Shown: positions 18,517-25,963 of the stretch, one piece after another
How the letters are laid out: every line of letters starts with the position of its first letter
Position numbering within the stretch: position 1 is the stretch's first letter
Assembly (NCBI GenBank): GCA_052144935.1
Contig: JBKQPR010000124.1
Span: 5,726 to 69,725, forward strand
DNA: 64,000 nucleotides
DNA from: JOPF133 sp052144935
GTDB lineage: Bacteria > Acidobacteriota > Terriglobia > Bryobacterales > Bryobacteraceae
Direction of reading: 5' to 3'
Program-made: the position numbers and the translations under genes
The notes under the pieces: generated by a model
What the model saw: the letters and a program-made list of their open reading frames with translations, nothing else
Database searches by the model: none
What the model was told of the DNA's origin: nothing

Positions 18517-19239
18517 ATGACTACAACCAAGATTGCACTTTTTGCGGGCGCCGCAGTGATCGTTGCGGGCGGCCTGGTGTTGGCAATCAGAATGAATCCG
18601 TCAATTTCAACCAACGATGGACACGGCGCCATCGCCGCCCCTGTGGGGGTTGCGCCAGTAAAGCAAGCCGGTCAACTGGACCAAGTTAACCCTTTCACCC
18701 ACGTAGCATCAATCCCTGCAACCGTGGATCCGTCGACGATCCGATTTGAAAAGCTCAGGATGGTCGAACTGGCTTCCAAAACGAAAACCACTACCGACGC
18801 TCAGGATTGTAAGGATCGGCAGTTCCGCGATCCCGACGGCTCGAATTGCCAGACTACCACCGTCGTAGAACGCGTCAAAGCCCTCGCGGCAACGTATTCC
18901 TTCAACGGACCCGCGGTTTCCTTAGGCGAAGCCACTCCCGGCCGCGATACTTTCTCTGTGTATTTCCGCCCGGAAGAGGTAGATGTCGATGGCCCAGTCC
19001 AGAAACTGAAGCGCGATCAAGCCGCGTCATTCTTCCAAATGAGCACTTACCGTGCAATGGTCGAGCAAAAGGTCATCGACAAAGAGCATTCGCACTTTTG
19101 TGAAGGCAACTATGTCGATGGCAGTTGGGTGCGCAAAGATCCAAAGTGCCAGGATCAGGTGCAGTATACCAACCAAACCTTGCCCTCGCCGTATCTGACG
19201 GTGCAGGTCGATTTGCGGCAACCGGCCGCTACTAAGTAA
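18517..19239 (+). CDS. Membrane-anchored protein of unknown function
   Basis: 240 residues. The start is fixed by an excellent Shine-Dalgarno (AAAGAGGAGG) six bases before ATG. One N-terminal hydrophobic segment (ALFAGAAVIVAGGLVLAI) is followed by a polar exported-looking part with four cysteines, in DAQDCKDRQF, DGSNCQT, HFCEGNY and DPKCQDQ, which could pair outside the cytoplasm. No known domain or catalytic motif is recognised. Base composition is lower in GC than the neighbours, which may mean recent arrival. It is isolated, with long spacers on both sides, and is convergent with the kinase gene downstream. Confidence 0.7.
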   Translation: MTTTKIALFAGAAVIVAGGLVLAIRMNPSISTNDGHGAIAAPVGVAPVKQAGQLDQVNPFTHVASIPATVDPSTIRFEKLRMVELASKTKTTTDAQDCKDRQFRDPDGSNCQTTTVVERVKALAATYSFNGPAVSLGEATPGRDTFSVYFRPEEVDVDGPVQKLKRDQAASFFQMSTYRAMVEQKVIDKEHSHFCEGNYVDGSWVRKDPKCQDQVQYTNQTLPSPYLTVQVDLRQPAATK

Positions 19240-19396
19240 GACTAACGCAGCCAGAGTTCGATACGTGACCGTCTGGCCAAAAAGTGAACCGGGGCAATTG
19301 ATTCGAGGGGCCCTTCCAATAAGGGCGGGCCCATCGGTTCATGCCCGCGCTGGAGCCATGGATGGTTTCTGAAGTTGCGCGAACCGGCAGTTCTAT

Positions 19397-20455
19397 CTAA
19401 GCTTTTTTCGGCCCGCTAACCCCTCCCAGCACATCGCACACCTCCCTCGCTGACGGCCGGTCCCCCGGGCGCCGGTCCAGCATCCGCAAGATCAGCCGAT
19501 CCGCTTCCTGGGGGACACCTTTCCGCAATGAACCAATCGCCGCCACGGGCCGGCATTCAATCGCCTCAAACACATCCAGCAGTGTTTCCCCTGCAAACGG
19601 ATGTTGCCCTGCTGTCAACTCGTATAAGAAAGCCCCCAGCGAAAACACGTCGGACGCACTGGTGGCGGTCTCCCCCCGAAGAATCTCCGGCGGCATGTAC
19701 AGCAGCGTTCCGGAAAGCGTGCCCGATATGGTTCCTGACGCGCCCATCGAACTCCGTTCAGGCCCCACTGCTCCGCCATCCCGCGCGAGACCGAAATCCA
19801 GGATCTTCACTACCCCGTCTTTGCGTAGCATGATGTTCTCCGGCTTCATATCGCGATGCAGGATTCCCGCCGCGTGCGCGGCAGACAAAGCTCGCGCGGC
19901 TTGCCCACCCCAATCCATCGCCTGCGCGATCTCCGCCCGGCCCGCGTCCATGATGACTCGAAATGTAGAACCGTCGACCCACTCCATCGCGATGAACAAT
20001 CCCGCCGGAGATTCTCCGGATTCGTACACCGTGACGATATTGGGGTGGCATAACGCCGAGGCAGCCCGCGCTTCTGTCTCGAAGCGGTCCACCGCCTGCG
20101 CGCTAACGGTCAGGTGGCGGCGCAGGATCTTCAGTGCGACTGGCCTTCCCTCGCGGTCACGAGCCAGATAGACTTCGCCCATCCCGCCAATGCTGATCAG
20201 CGATTCGACCTCGTAACCCGCCACGCATTGACCCGGCGCGAGCCCACTAGGTTGACCATCCAGCAGGTCGGCCGCGACGTGGGTGGGTGGTGCCGCCAGA
20301 AGCCCAGCGTTGGAATCCGCCTCCAATAGGGATTCGACTTCCTCCCGCAGTGCTGGGCTGGCGCGAGCGAGCAACGCGTTGCGCTCGCCCGCCGGCAACT
20401 CCAGCGCTTCGTGATATAGGCGCTCGATCTCCTCCCATGGAGCCGGTGGGTTCAT
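19397..20455 (-). CDS. Soluble Hanks-type Ser/Thr protein kinase
   Basis: 352 residues. About 70 N-terminal residues (WEEIERLYHEALELPAGER) of the type found ahead of acidobacterial kinases, then a kinase domain from about 79: G-loop ISIGGMGEVYLA, Lys in PVALKILRRH, catalytic loop LHRDMKPENIML near 197, KILDFGLARDGG near 218 and APE-like MPPEILRG. It ends soon after the last lobe helix (PSAREVCDVLGG) and lacks the membrane segment and sensor repeats common in its relatives, so it is cytosolic. Its ATG overlaps the sigma gene stop by four bases, indicating translational coupling. It may phosphorylate the sigma factor or the STAS protein of the same operon (inference). Confidence 0.92.
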   Translation of the reverse strand: MNPPAPWEEIERLYHEALELPAGERNALLARASPALREEVESLLEADSNAGLLAAPPTHVAADLLDGQPSGLAPGQCVAGYEVESLISIGGMGEVYLARDREGRPVALKILRRHLTVSAQAVDRFETEARAASALCHPNIVTVYESGESPAGLFIAMEWVDGSTFRVIMDAGRAEIAQAMDWGGQAARALSAAHAAGILHRDMKPENIMLRKDGVVKILDFGLARDGGAVGPERSSMGASGTISGTLSGTLLYMPPEILRGETATSASDVFSLGAFLYELTAGQHPFAGETLLDVFEAIECRPVAAIGSLRKGVPQEADRLILRMLDRRPGDRPSAREVCDVLGGVSGPKKA

Positions 20456-21030
20456 GACGATTCGCGATTCATCTCGCGGATCAACCAGCTCCGCGCTAAC
20501 CGCCAGTCGCGATTCACCGTAGCGACGGAAACCCCCATCGCCTCGGCCGTCTCCTCGACGCTGAGGCCCCCGAAATAGCGCATCTCCACCACCATGCTTT
20601 TGCGCGGGTCGACGGCGTGGAGAGCTTCGAGCGCCTCATGCAGCGCCACAATCTCAGCGGCCTCCTGACGGACTGCCGGTTGGACATCGTCAAGCGAGAC
20701 ATTGGCCAGGCCGCGGCCGCGCTTGTCAGAAAGGCGGCTCTTTGCGTGGTTGACCAAAATCTGGCGCATAGCCTTACAGGCCACCGCGAAGAAGTGGCAC
20801 CGATCCTGGAACGAGGCATTTTCAGCATTGGCTAGCTTCAGGTACGCCTCGTTGATCAGCGCCGTGGGTTGGAGGGTGTTATTACGCGGGTGCTGGCTCC
20901 AGGCGCGGCGCGCGATACGGTGCAGCTCGACGTAAACCAGAGGCATCAGTCTGTTGAGCGCGCTCTGGTCGCCGCTGCTCCACTCGGCAAGCAGCTTGGT
21001 CACTTCCCCTTGGGGATCCGTCTCCGACAC
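20452..21030 (-). CDS. ECF sigma factor, TIGR02999-like
   Basis: 192 residues from GTG 21030, chosen because relatives begin with a short SETD-like stretch before TKLLAEWSSGD. Region 2 is ALNRLMPLVYVELHRIARR with FAVACKAMRQILVNHAKSR; region 4 is MRYFGGLSVEETAEAMGVS followed by ATVNRDWRLARSWL. This group is usually encoded beside Ser/Thr kinases, as here, and has no classical anti-sigma factor of its own. A TTG at 21084 would lengthen it into the PrsW gene. It starts 43 bases after PrsW and overlaps the kinase start by four. No promoter-specific sequence could be deduced. Confidence 0.92.
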   Translation of the reverse strand: MSETDPQGEVTKLLAEWSSGDQSALNRLMPLVYVELHRIARRAWSQHPRNNTLQPTALINEAYLKLANAENASFQDRCHFFAVACKAMRQILVNHAKSRLSDKRGRGLANVSLDDVQPAVRQEAAEIVALHEALEALHAVDPRKSMVVEMRYFGGLSVEETAEAMGVSVATVNRDWRLARSWLIREMNRESS

Positions 21031-21073
21031 TTTCGAATCGAGTATACAGACCGTAAGTTGCAAATCGATGACG

Positions 21074-22087
21074 TTAGCGGCCAAAATGGTGCATCTCCCA
21101 CAGATCGCGTCGAGTTTGCGAGAGGAGCGGCCGGACTGCCAGCATTCCGGTGGGTCCGATGCTCTTCTCCAGATACCTCAGTTCCTTGAGGTGACTCTCC
21201 AAAGCGGGGTCTGGAGCGACTTCCAGGCCGGCTTCGTGGCGCATGAGATCGCCTTTGGCGCGCGCGCTGAGCTCTAACGTCAGGTGTAGATAGGTGAGCA
21301 TGTCGCCGCGCACCTCCGGAGGGAAGGCATCGTTCAAGGACATCAGATAGGCGCCCTGCGGCGTCTCGTTGAATTCACCGCTGGCGATCATCGCGATCAT
21401 GTCGATATCCTGGTCGAGCTTGCCACCCAACCACCGGTGCAGGGACCGCTCACTGAAGTAGAATACGACCATGAAAATCAGCGTAAGCCCGGCTACAGTA
21501 GCCGCAGTTGAGCCGGCCGGCGATAGCACGCCTTGGTTGAATAAGGAATGCAGTATCGTCGCCACCGCCAGTCCCGGTGCGAACTGACGCGCACCGCGCC
21601 ACTGCCGGCTCTCGGACAGATATACCGAAATGAACGCTCCCATCGCCGCCACACCCCCGTGCATCACGGCTGTGCCGAAACCGCGCATTAACCAAACGCC
21701 GAACCCTCGCCCCTTGAGCACTTCCAGATAAGAAACGTTTTCGACCAGCGCGAATCCAGCGCCTATGGCGAATCCGCAGATGGCCGAGTCGACCATGAAG
21801 GCAACCCGCGCCGTGGCAATCAGGAAAACCCAGAAAGCCCCTTTGGCCAGTTCCTCCACCACGGGCGCCCCAAAATGGATGTACCGATCCTGATTTTCGT
21901 GGAGTTGTCGAAAAATAACCGAGTTGATTCCGTAGCAAATAACGGCCGCCATCGCGCCCGCCGCGAGTGCCGTCCCGACCGTCCGCAGCGATACAAGTTT
22001 ATAGCTGTCCAGCACACGCAACGCGGCCAGGAACATCAGCACCGGCAGCAACGCCAAGGCTACCCGCAGCGCTTCGTCTATCCACAT
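21074..22087 (-). CDS. PrsW family intramembrane metalloprotease
   Basis: 337 residues, multi-spanning. The family motifs are all present: EE in APVVEELAKGAFW near residue 76, E in FALVENVSYLEV, H in GTAVMHGGVAAMG and H/N in ATILHSLFNQG. Hydrophobic segments fill residues 1-220. A soluble C-terminal tail of about 115 residues (MLTYLHLTLELSARAKGDL) is extra compared with short PrsW proteins. Bacillus PrsW makes the site-1 cut in an anti-sigma factor; here it sits between an anti-sigma-type HATPase and an ECF sigma gene, so a sigma-release role is likely, but the HATPase is soluble and so not an obvious substrate. It starts ten bases after the HATPase gene. Confidence 0.9.
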   Translation of the reverse strand: MWIDEALRVALALLPVLMFLAALRVLDSYKLVSLRTVGTALAAGAMAAVICYGINSVIFRQLHENQDRYIHFGAPVVEELAKGAFWVFLIATARVAFMVDSAICGFAIGAGFALVENVSYLEVLKGRGFGVWLMRGFGTAVMHGGVAAMGAFISVYLSESRQWRGARQFAPGLAVATILHSLFNQGVLSPAGSTAATVAGLTLIFMVVFYFSERSLHRWLGGKLDQDIDMIAMIASGEFNETPQGAYLMSLNDAFPPEVRGDMLTYLHLTLELSARAKGDLMRHEAGLEVAPDPALESHLKELRYLEKSIGPTGMLAVRPLLSQTRRDLWEMHHFGR

Positions 22088-22097
22088 CGGATTGCCA

Positions 22098-22523
22098 TTA
22101 GGAGCCGGCTGATATGCCGAACGTTAAACGGTTCCAATCGCGATCCCGGCGATATGTCATGAGCGGAGCGAGCGTCTTCACCAGAAAGATGCCCAAGCCT
22201 CCGATTGGCCGGCTTTCCAAATTCAAAGTTAAGTCCGGCGGCGCCGCCGTCAGTGGATTGAACTCCGCCCCCTGGTCGGCTATCTCTACGCGCAACTCGC
22301 CCGGCGCGGGAACTGAGTATGTAAGGGTCACAACCCCCTGCCTGCCGTCCGGATAACCATGACGGCACACATTCATAAAGATCTCCTCGATCAGGAGATC
22401 CAACTCGCCGATGCGCGCCGCCGGCAGGCTCGCATCCAGCGCTCCCGTCCGAACGAACTCCAGGGCGGCGTGGAGACATGCGGTGTTCGCCGCGAGCCTT
22501 AAAGATCGAGTTGCGATAGGCAC
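22098..22523 (-). CDS. RsbW/SpoIIAB-like HATPase (anti-sigma regulatory factor)
   Basis: 141 residues, a single HATPase_c_2 domain. N-box-like ELDLLIEEIFMNVCRHGYP near residue 45, then VEIADQGAEFNPL (G1 box) and GGLGIFLVKTLAPLMTYRR (G2 box). This is the shape of Ser/Thr kinases that bind a sigma factor or a STAS antagonist in partner switching. It follows the STAS gene by nine bases and precedes PrsW by ten, so all three are surely cotranscribed. The kinase target is presumably the Ser in the neighbouring STAS protein. Confidence 0.9.
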   Translation of the reverse strand: MPIATRSLRLAANTACLHAALEFVRTGALDASLPAARIGELDLLIEEIFMNVCRHGYPDGRQGVVTLTYSVPAPGELRVEIADQGAEFNPLTAAPPDLTLNLESRPIGGLGIFLVKTLAPLMTYRRDRDWNRLTFGISAGS

Positions 22524-22532
22524 GCTCTCCCC

Positions 22533-22865
22533 TTAGCCTCCTATGAGCGCCGACTCGACCGATTCGTAAACGCGGAACAACTCCAAGAGGCCCGTGATTT
22601 CGAAGACCTGTTTGACTAAACCCTTGAGGCGGCAGATCCGGAGTGCTCCCCCTTTGTCCTGCAACATTTTGGCTACAGAGATGAAACTCCGGAGACCCAT
22701 GCTGCTGACGTATGCCAGCTCTCCCAAGTCGACGACCAGACCAGTAAGTCCTTCGGCAATGCAGGCTCTACACTTCTGTTCGAAATGAGGTGCGTTCTCG
22801 GCGTCCATGCGGCCGGAGACAAGAAATACCACTTGACCCGCTATCTGCTTTTGCTCGATGGTCAC
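22533..22865 (-). CDS. STAS-domain anti-sigma factor antagonist
   Basis: 110 residues, a single SpoIIAA/RsbV-type STAS domain. The phosphorylation loop is LAYVSSMGLRSFISVAKML, with two adjacent serines where RsbV and SpoIIAA are phosphorylated; preceding it is LTGLVVDLGE. The C-terminal part LVKQVFEITGLLELFRVYE matches the usual ending. It is the first gene of the five-gene operon and would free its HATPase partner's target when unphosphorylated (known for the family). Its upstream region holds a complex palindrome. Confidence 0.92.
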   Translation of the reverse strand: MTIEQKQIAGQVVFLVSGRMDAENAPHFEQKCRACIAEGLTGLVVDLGELAYVSSMGLRSFISVAKMLQDKGGALRICRLKGLVKQVFEITGLLELFRVYESVESALIGG

Positions 22866-23052
22866 AATGCTAATATTCTCGCACTAAACCGTTGCAATTC
22901 GATGACTACGAGGGCGCCGTCAACCGCAGACCGTCCACGGTACCGAGATTTTGTAAGGCAGCGCCGAAGGACTGTCGCGCGTCTGATGAACGGATCGATC
23001 TGGTCCGGCCAGAAACCGGCGCGTGGAGCATCAGTGCCGTGAAACGTTAGCA

Positions 23053-23127
23053 CTCTATCGGAAGTGAAGCGGCGAGACAGACTTCGGGCGTGAGCGGTGG
23101 CCGACCGCCGCGTCACTTTCGATAGAG
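23053..23127. repeat. Imperfect hairpin next to a MITE-like element
   Basis: CTCTATCGGAAGTG (23053-23066) pairs with CACTTTCGATAGAG (23114-23127), 13 of 14 matching. Inner bases GCGGCG and CGCCGC may extend the stem. It ends exactly where the next element begins. Confidence 0.75.
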
Positions 23128-23371
23128 CCGTTTCAAGTGAGCCGCTGGCGCTTGCGGCGGACGCGACCAGCTATGGAATTTGAATGGTGTTTTGGTACTT
23201 TCATACTGATTTGCTTGAGAGGTAAGGGAGGCCGAGGTGGGGCCTGCAAGGCACCCATTGATGCTACCTCCATGCTCCGTACGAAGCAAGCAGGGAGGAC
23301 TTTTCTGCGAGCAAGGGCTGCACCCATAGAGACGCGAAGCGTCCGCCGCGCCAGCGGCTTACTTGAAACGG
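23128..23371. mobile_element. MITE-like element with about 25-bp inverted ends
   Basis: The left end CCGTTTCAAGTGAGCCGCTG continues GCGC; the right end read in reverse is CCGTTTCAAGTAAGCCGCTG then GCGC, one mismatch in about 24. The total is 244 bp with no credible gene inside. Size and inverted ends fit a non-autonomous miniature transposable element, but no clear target duplication was found and no matching transposase is in the window. Confidence 0.6.
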
Positions 23372-23494
23372 ACTTTTGGCCCGGCTGGGAACACAATCCG
23401 CGAAAAGCCGGTTCAGCCCGTTGAAGTTGTGCACGCGAACCCGACTTCACTTCGGAGGCTTCGGTGTCTGCGAACTTAGAATGGAGGAGGTTGT

Positions 23495-24445
23495 TTACCG
23501 CGGCCATACAGCTAGGCCCCCGGCAAGCAGGGCGAACGGGAGAAGGCCGATGAGCCACCCGAGCGACGGATCGCGGTTGAGCGTGGCGTCGTCGGGATCG
23601 GCGGGGTTGACGTAGCAAGTTACGGTCGAGCCCCGTCGGTAGCCTTTGGTGATACGCTGCGCTGACGCCCATCCGCTGGCTGAATACTCAAAAAAGCTGT
23701 AGGTGTCGGAACGGTGCTCGTAGTCATCCACCGCGTACGAGTACAGGATCTCGGGAGAATAGCCATCGCTGCCTTTGGTGGTGGCATACCGCCGGACTTC
23801 GCTGCGAAGGATTTTGCACTCTTGGGCGCGCCACGAGCGCGCTGCGATGGCGTGGCGTACGGGACACAGGAGAAACGCCATGAACAAGACCGAGCCGGCT
23901 ACAACCAGCAATGCGGCCGAGAATCGGCGGCCGGCAATGGGGTTGGCGGGATGCCAGACGCGCGGTTGCGGCTGCACACGAAATACAACGCTGTAGAATC
24001 CAGCGGACCCGATGAGTACGAATAGCAGGGGGATCGGGAGGAAGAGGAGAAACGCGAGGCCCGTGCCTTTCCGTTCGAGCAACGTGCCCGCCGGATCGCG
24101 AGGATCTAGATAGCAGGTTGCGCGGGAGCCGGCCGGCCAGCGGCGCGTGAAGAGAACAGCTTCGCGATAGGTCCCGAAGGGGCGGGAACTACGCAGGGAC
24201 TCGCCCGTGGACCATGTGTAGCGGAGATACGCAAACCAAGGAGGACGGTCGCTCGTTTCGCGCACTTCGCTTTCGACGATCTGGCACGGGACCGACTGCC
24301 AGGTGTAAGTGGCCGCGGAGGCGATTACCTCGCGGACCATCATCACCACGAAAAAGAGGCCCAAAACGAAGAAGGGCACGAAGACGCAGCCGACTGCCCA
24401 GGACGGGGCTTCTTTTGGATTGGATGCTGAACCCACTCTTTCCAC
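23495..24445 (-). CDS. DUF3592 membrane protein with two copies of the domain
   Basis: 316 residues. Four hydrophobic segments: VGCVFVPFFVLGLFFVVMMV, LAFLLFLPIPLLFVLIGSAG, FSAALLVVAGSVLFMAFLL and WLIGLLPFALLAGGLAVW. Between each pair lies an extracytoplasmic beta-domain of the DUF3592 pattern: WQSVPCQIVESEV ending VTCYLDP-like (RATCYLDPRDPAG), and again WRAQECKILRSEVRR ending STVTCYVNPADPDD. So the protein is an internal duplication with two matching Cys pairs. Function of the family is unknown. It is separated from the STAS operon by 630 bp of palindromes and is probably its own unit. Confidence 0.85.
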   Translation of the reverse strand: MERVGSASNPKEAPSWAVGCVFVPFFVLGLFFVVMMVREVIASAATYTWQSVPCQIVESEVRETSDRPPWFAYLRYTWSTGESLRSSRPFGTYREAVLFTRRWPAGSRATCYLDPRDPAGTLLERKGTGLAFLLFLPIPLLFVLIGSAGFYSVVFRVQPQPRVWHPANPIAGRRFSAALLVVAGSVLFMAFLLCPVRHAIAARSWRAQECKILRSEVRRYATTKGSDGYSPEILYSYAVDDYEHRSDTYSFFEYSASGWASAQRITKGYRRGSTVTCYVNPADPDDATLNRDPSLGWLIGLLPFALLAGGLAVWPR

Positions 24446-24697
24446 TTGTAAGCCAGCCCGGCGTTCTTTGTGTCTATTAAATAAATAACGTTCGAGCCGC
24501 GTTCGAGCCCGAGTGTTAGGGGAAGGACGGCATTCCGCAAACTACCCCCCAAAAGGCGTTCTGGGAGATCACTCCCGTGAAGTCCCCGCCGCTGAAAGAT
24601 CGGGCACGGGAAGCGCGCTTGCGTTTACAGATCCCCCGCGGTCATGCGTCCGGCGTGGGACCCAACCTGCCCCATTGCCCGAAGCTCCCTCGCCCCC

Positions 24698-25933
24698 TCA
24701 CCAGTTGGTGATCGACCCATCCGGTCGATAGTATAGCTGCCGGTTGCGGATCGGCTCGGTAACCTCGGCGATCAGCTTCAACTGCCTCATATCCAGCTCC
24801 ACGCCCAGGCCGGGGCGGTCGTTGGGGTAGAGCTTGCCTTGCTTGAAGTCCAGGCAGACCGGCACCTGCGGGTTGGTGCGGCCTTCGAAGTTGTATTCCA
24901 TCAGCACCGGGCCGCTGAATGTGCCCAGCGTATTCACCAGCGCGGCGGTCGCGATGGGGCCGGTGAAGTGCGGCACGATGCCCACGAAGTGCGTTTCGCA
25001 AATGGCCGCCACCTTCACCATCTCGGTGATGCCGCCCACGTTCGGCAGGGTGGCCCGCAGAAAGTCGATATCGTGCTCCTCTACCAGGCGGTTGAAGTCC
25101 CAGCGGTTGCCCCACTCTTCACCCGCGGCGATGGGCACCTTGACCGAGCGCCTGAGGATCGGCAGGTCCTGCTGGAAGGCCTCGGTCCGCACCGGGTCTT
25201 CGACGAAAAACGGCGCCAGGTTCTGGATCAGCTCGCAGCCGCGGATGGCCTCGGCGAGGTCGAACCGCTGGTGAAAGTCGATGCAGAAATCGCCGTTCTC
25301 GCCCACGCCTTCGCGCGCCTCCTGGCAGTCCTTGAGCACCTGGTTCAGGCGCTCGCGGGTGTTAAAGGTGCTGCCGTTGCGCACGTCGGCGGCGCCCATG
25401 CGAAACGCGCGGTAGCCGGCTTCGATGGTGGCGTGGGCCCGCTCGCGGATGCTCATGCCCGGCTTGATGGTGGGAATGGCGCCGGCGGTGTTGTAGCATT
25501 CGCAGTAGTTGCGCACCGTCCCGCCCAGCAGCGCGTGTACCGGCAGGCCCAGCGCCTTGCCCTTGATGTCCCACAGCGCCAGATCGAGCGCACCCAGGGC
25601 GTGCAGCTTTTCGCGCCCGGGAGGGTAGAAGAACGAGCGCGACATATCCTGCCACAGATGCTCGATGAAATGCGGGTCCTCCCCGATCAACCGGCCGGCG
25701 CACTGCTCCAGGGTGTCCTTCGCGCCGCCTTCGCCCACGCCCACCACGCCGGCGTCGGTTTCTACCGTCACCACCATGTTGCTCTGGTTGAAAAGCGTAT
25801 TGAGGCCGGGCGGCGTATAGACGCGCACGCGGGTGATCTTCATTTTGGCGACGGCGGCCCTGGCTGGCGGCAGACCGGCGGCGCCCCCGGCCGCGGCAAC
25901 CGCCGCGGAAGTGAGAAAGGATCTTCGATTCAC
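24698..25933 (-). CDS. Tat-exported enolase-superfamily sugar-acid dehydratase
   Basis: 411 residues from GTG 25933, which follows AGAGG and gives the Tat leader VNRRSFLTSAAVAAAGGAAG. Mandelate racemase/muconate-lactonising type: an N-terminal capping domain (MKITRVRVYTPPG) and a barrel with metal ligands in GDFCIDFHQRFD (Asp, then His), FFVEDPVRTE (Glu) and PIAAGEEWGNRW (Glu). The catalytic His is in GIVPHFTGPIATAA. The DFHQRF signature fits the galactonate/rhamnonate dehydratase group, which dehydrates sugar acids with Mg2+. An exported form is unusual, as most are cytoplasmic. It is divergent from the aldose epimerase with a gap of only about 30 bp between starts. Confidence 0.85.
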   Translation of the reverse strand: MNRRSFLTSAAVAAAGGAAGLPPARAAVAKMKITRVRVYTPPGLNTLFNQSNMVVTVETDAGVVGVGEGGAKDTLEQCAGRLIGEDPHFIEHLWQDMSRSFFYPPGREKLHALGALDLALWDIKGKALGLPVHALLGGTVRNYCECYNTAGAIPTIKPGMSIRERAHATIEAGYRAFRMGAADVRNGSTFNTRERLNQVLKDCQEAREGVGENGDFCIDFHQRFDLAEAIRGCELIQNLAPFFVEDPVRTEAFQQDLPILRRSVKVPIAAGEEWGNRWDFNRLVEEHDIDFLRATLPNVGGITEMVKVAAICETHFVGIVPHFTGPIATAALVNTLGTFSGPVLMEYNFEGRTNPQVPVCLDFKQGKLYPNDRPGLGVELDMRQLKLIAEVTEPIRNRQLYYRPDGSITNW

Positions 25934-25963
25934 GCTTCTGTACCTCTGGCAGTCCAGGATAAT

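Noticed and set aside
23137..23424. Small plus-strand gene inside the palindromic region
   Set aside because: It overlaps the inverted ends of the MITE-like element and shows no conserved or protein-like pattern.
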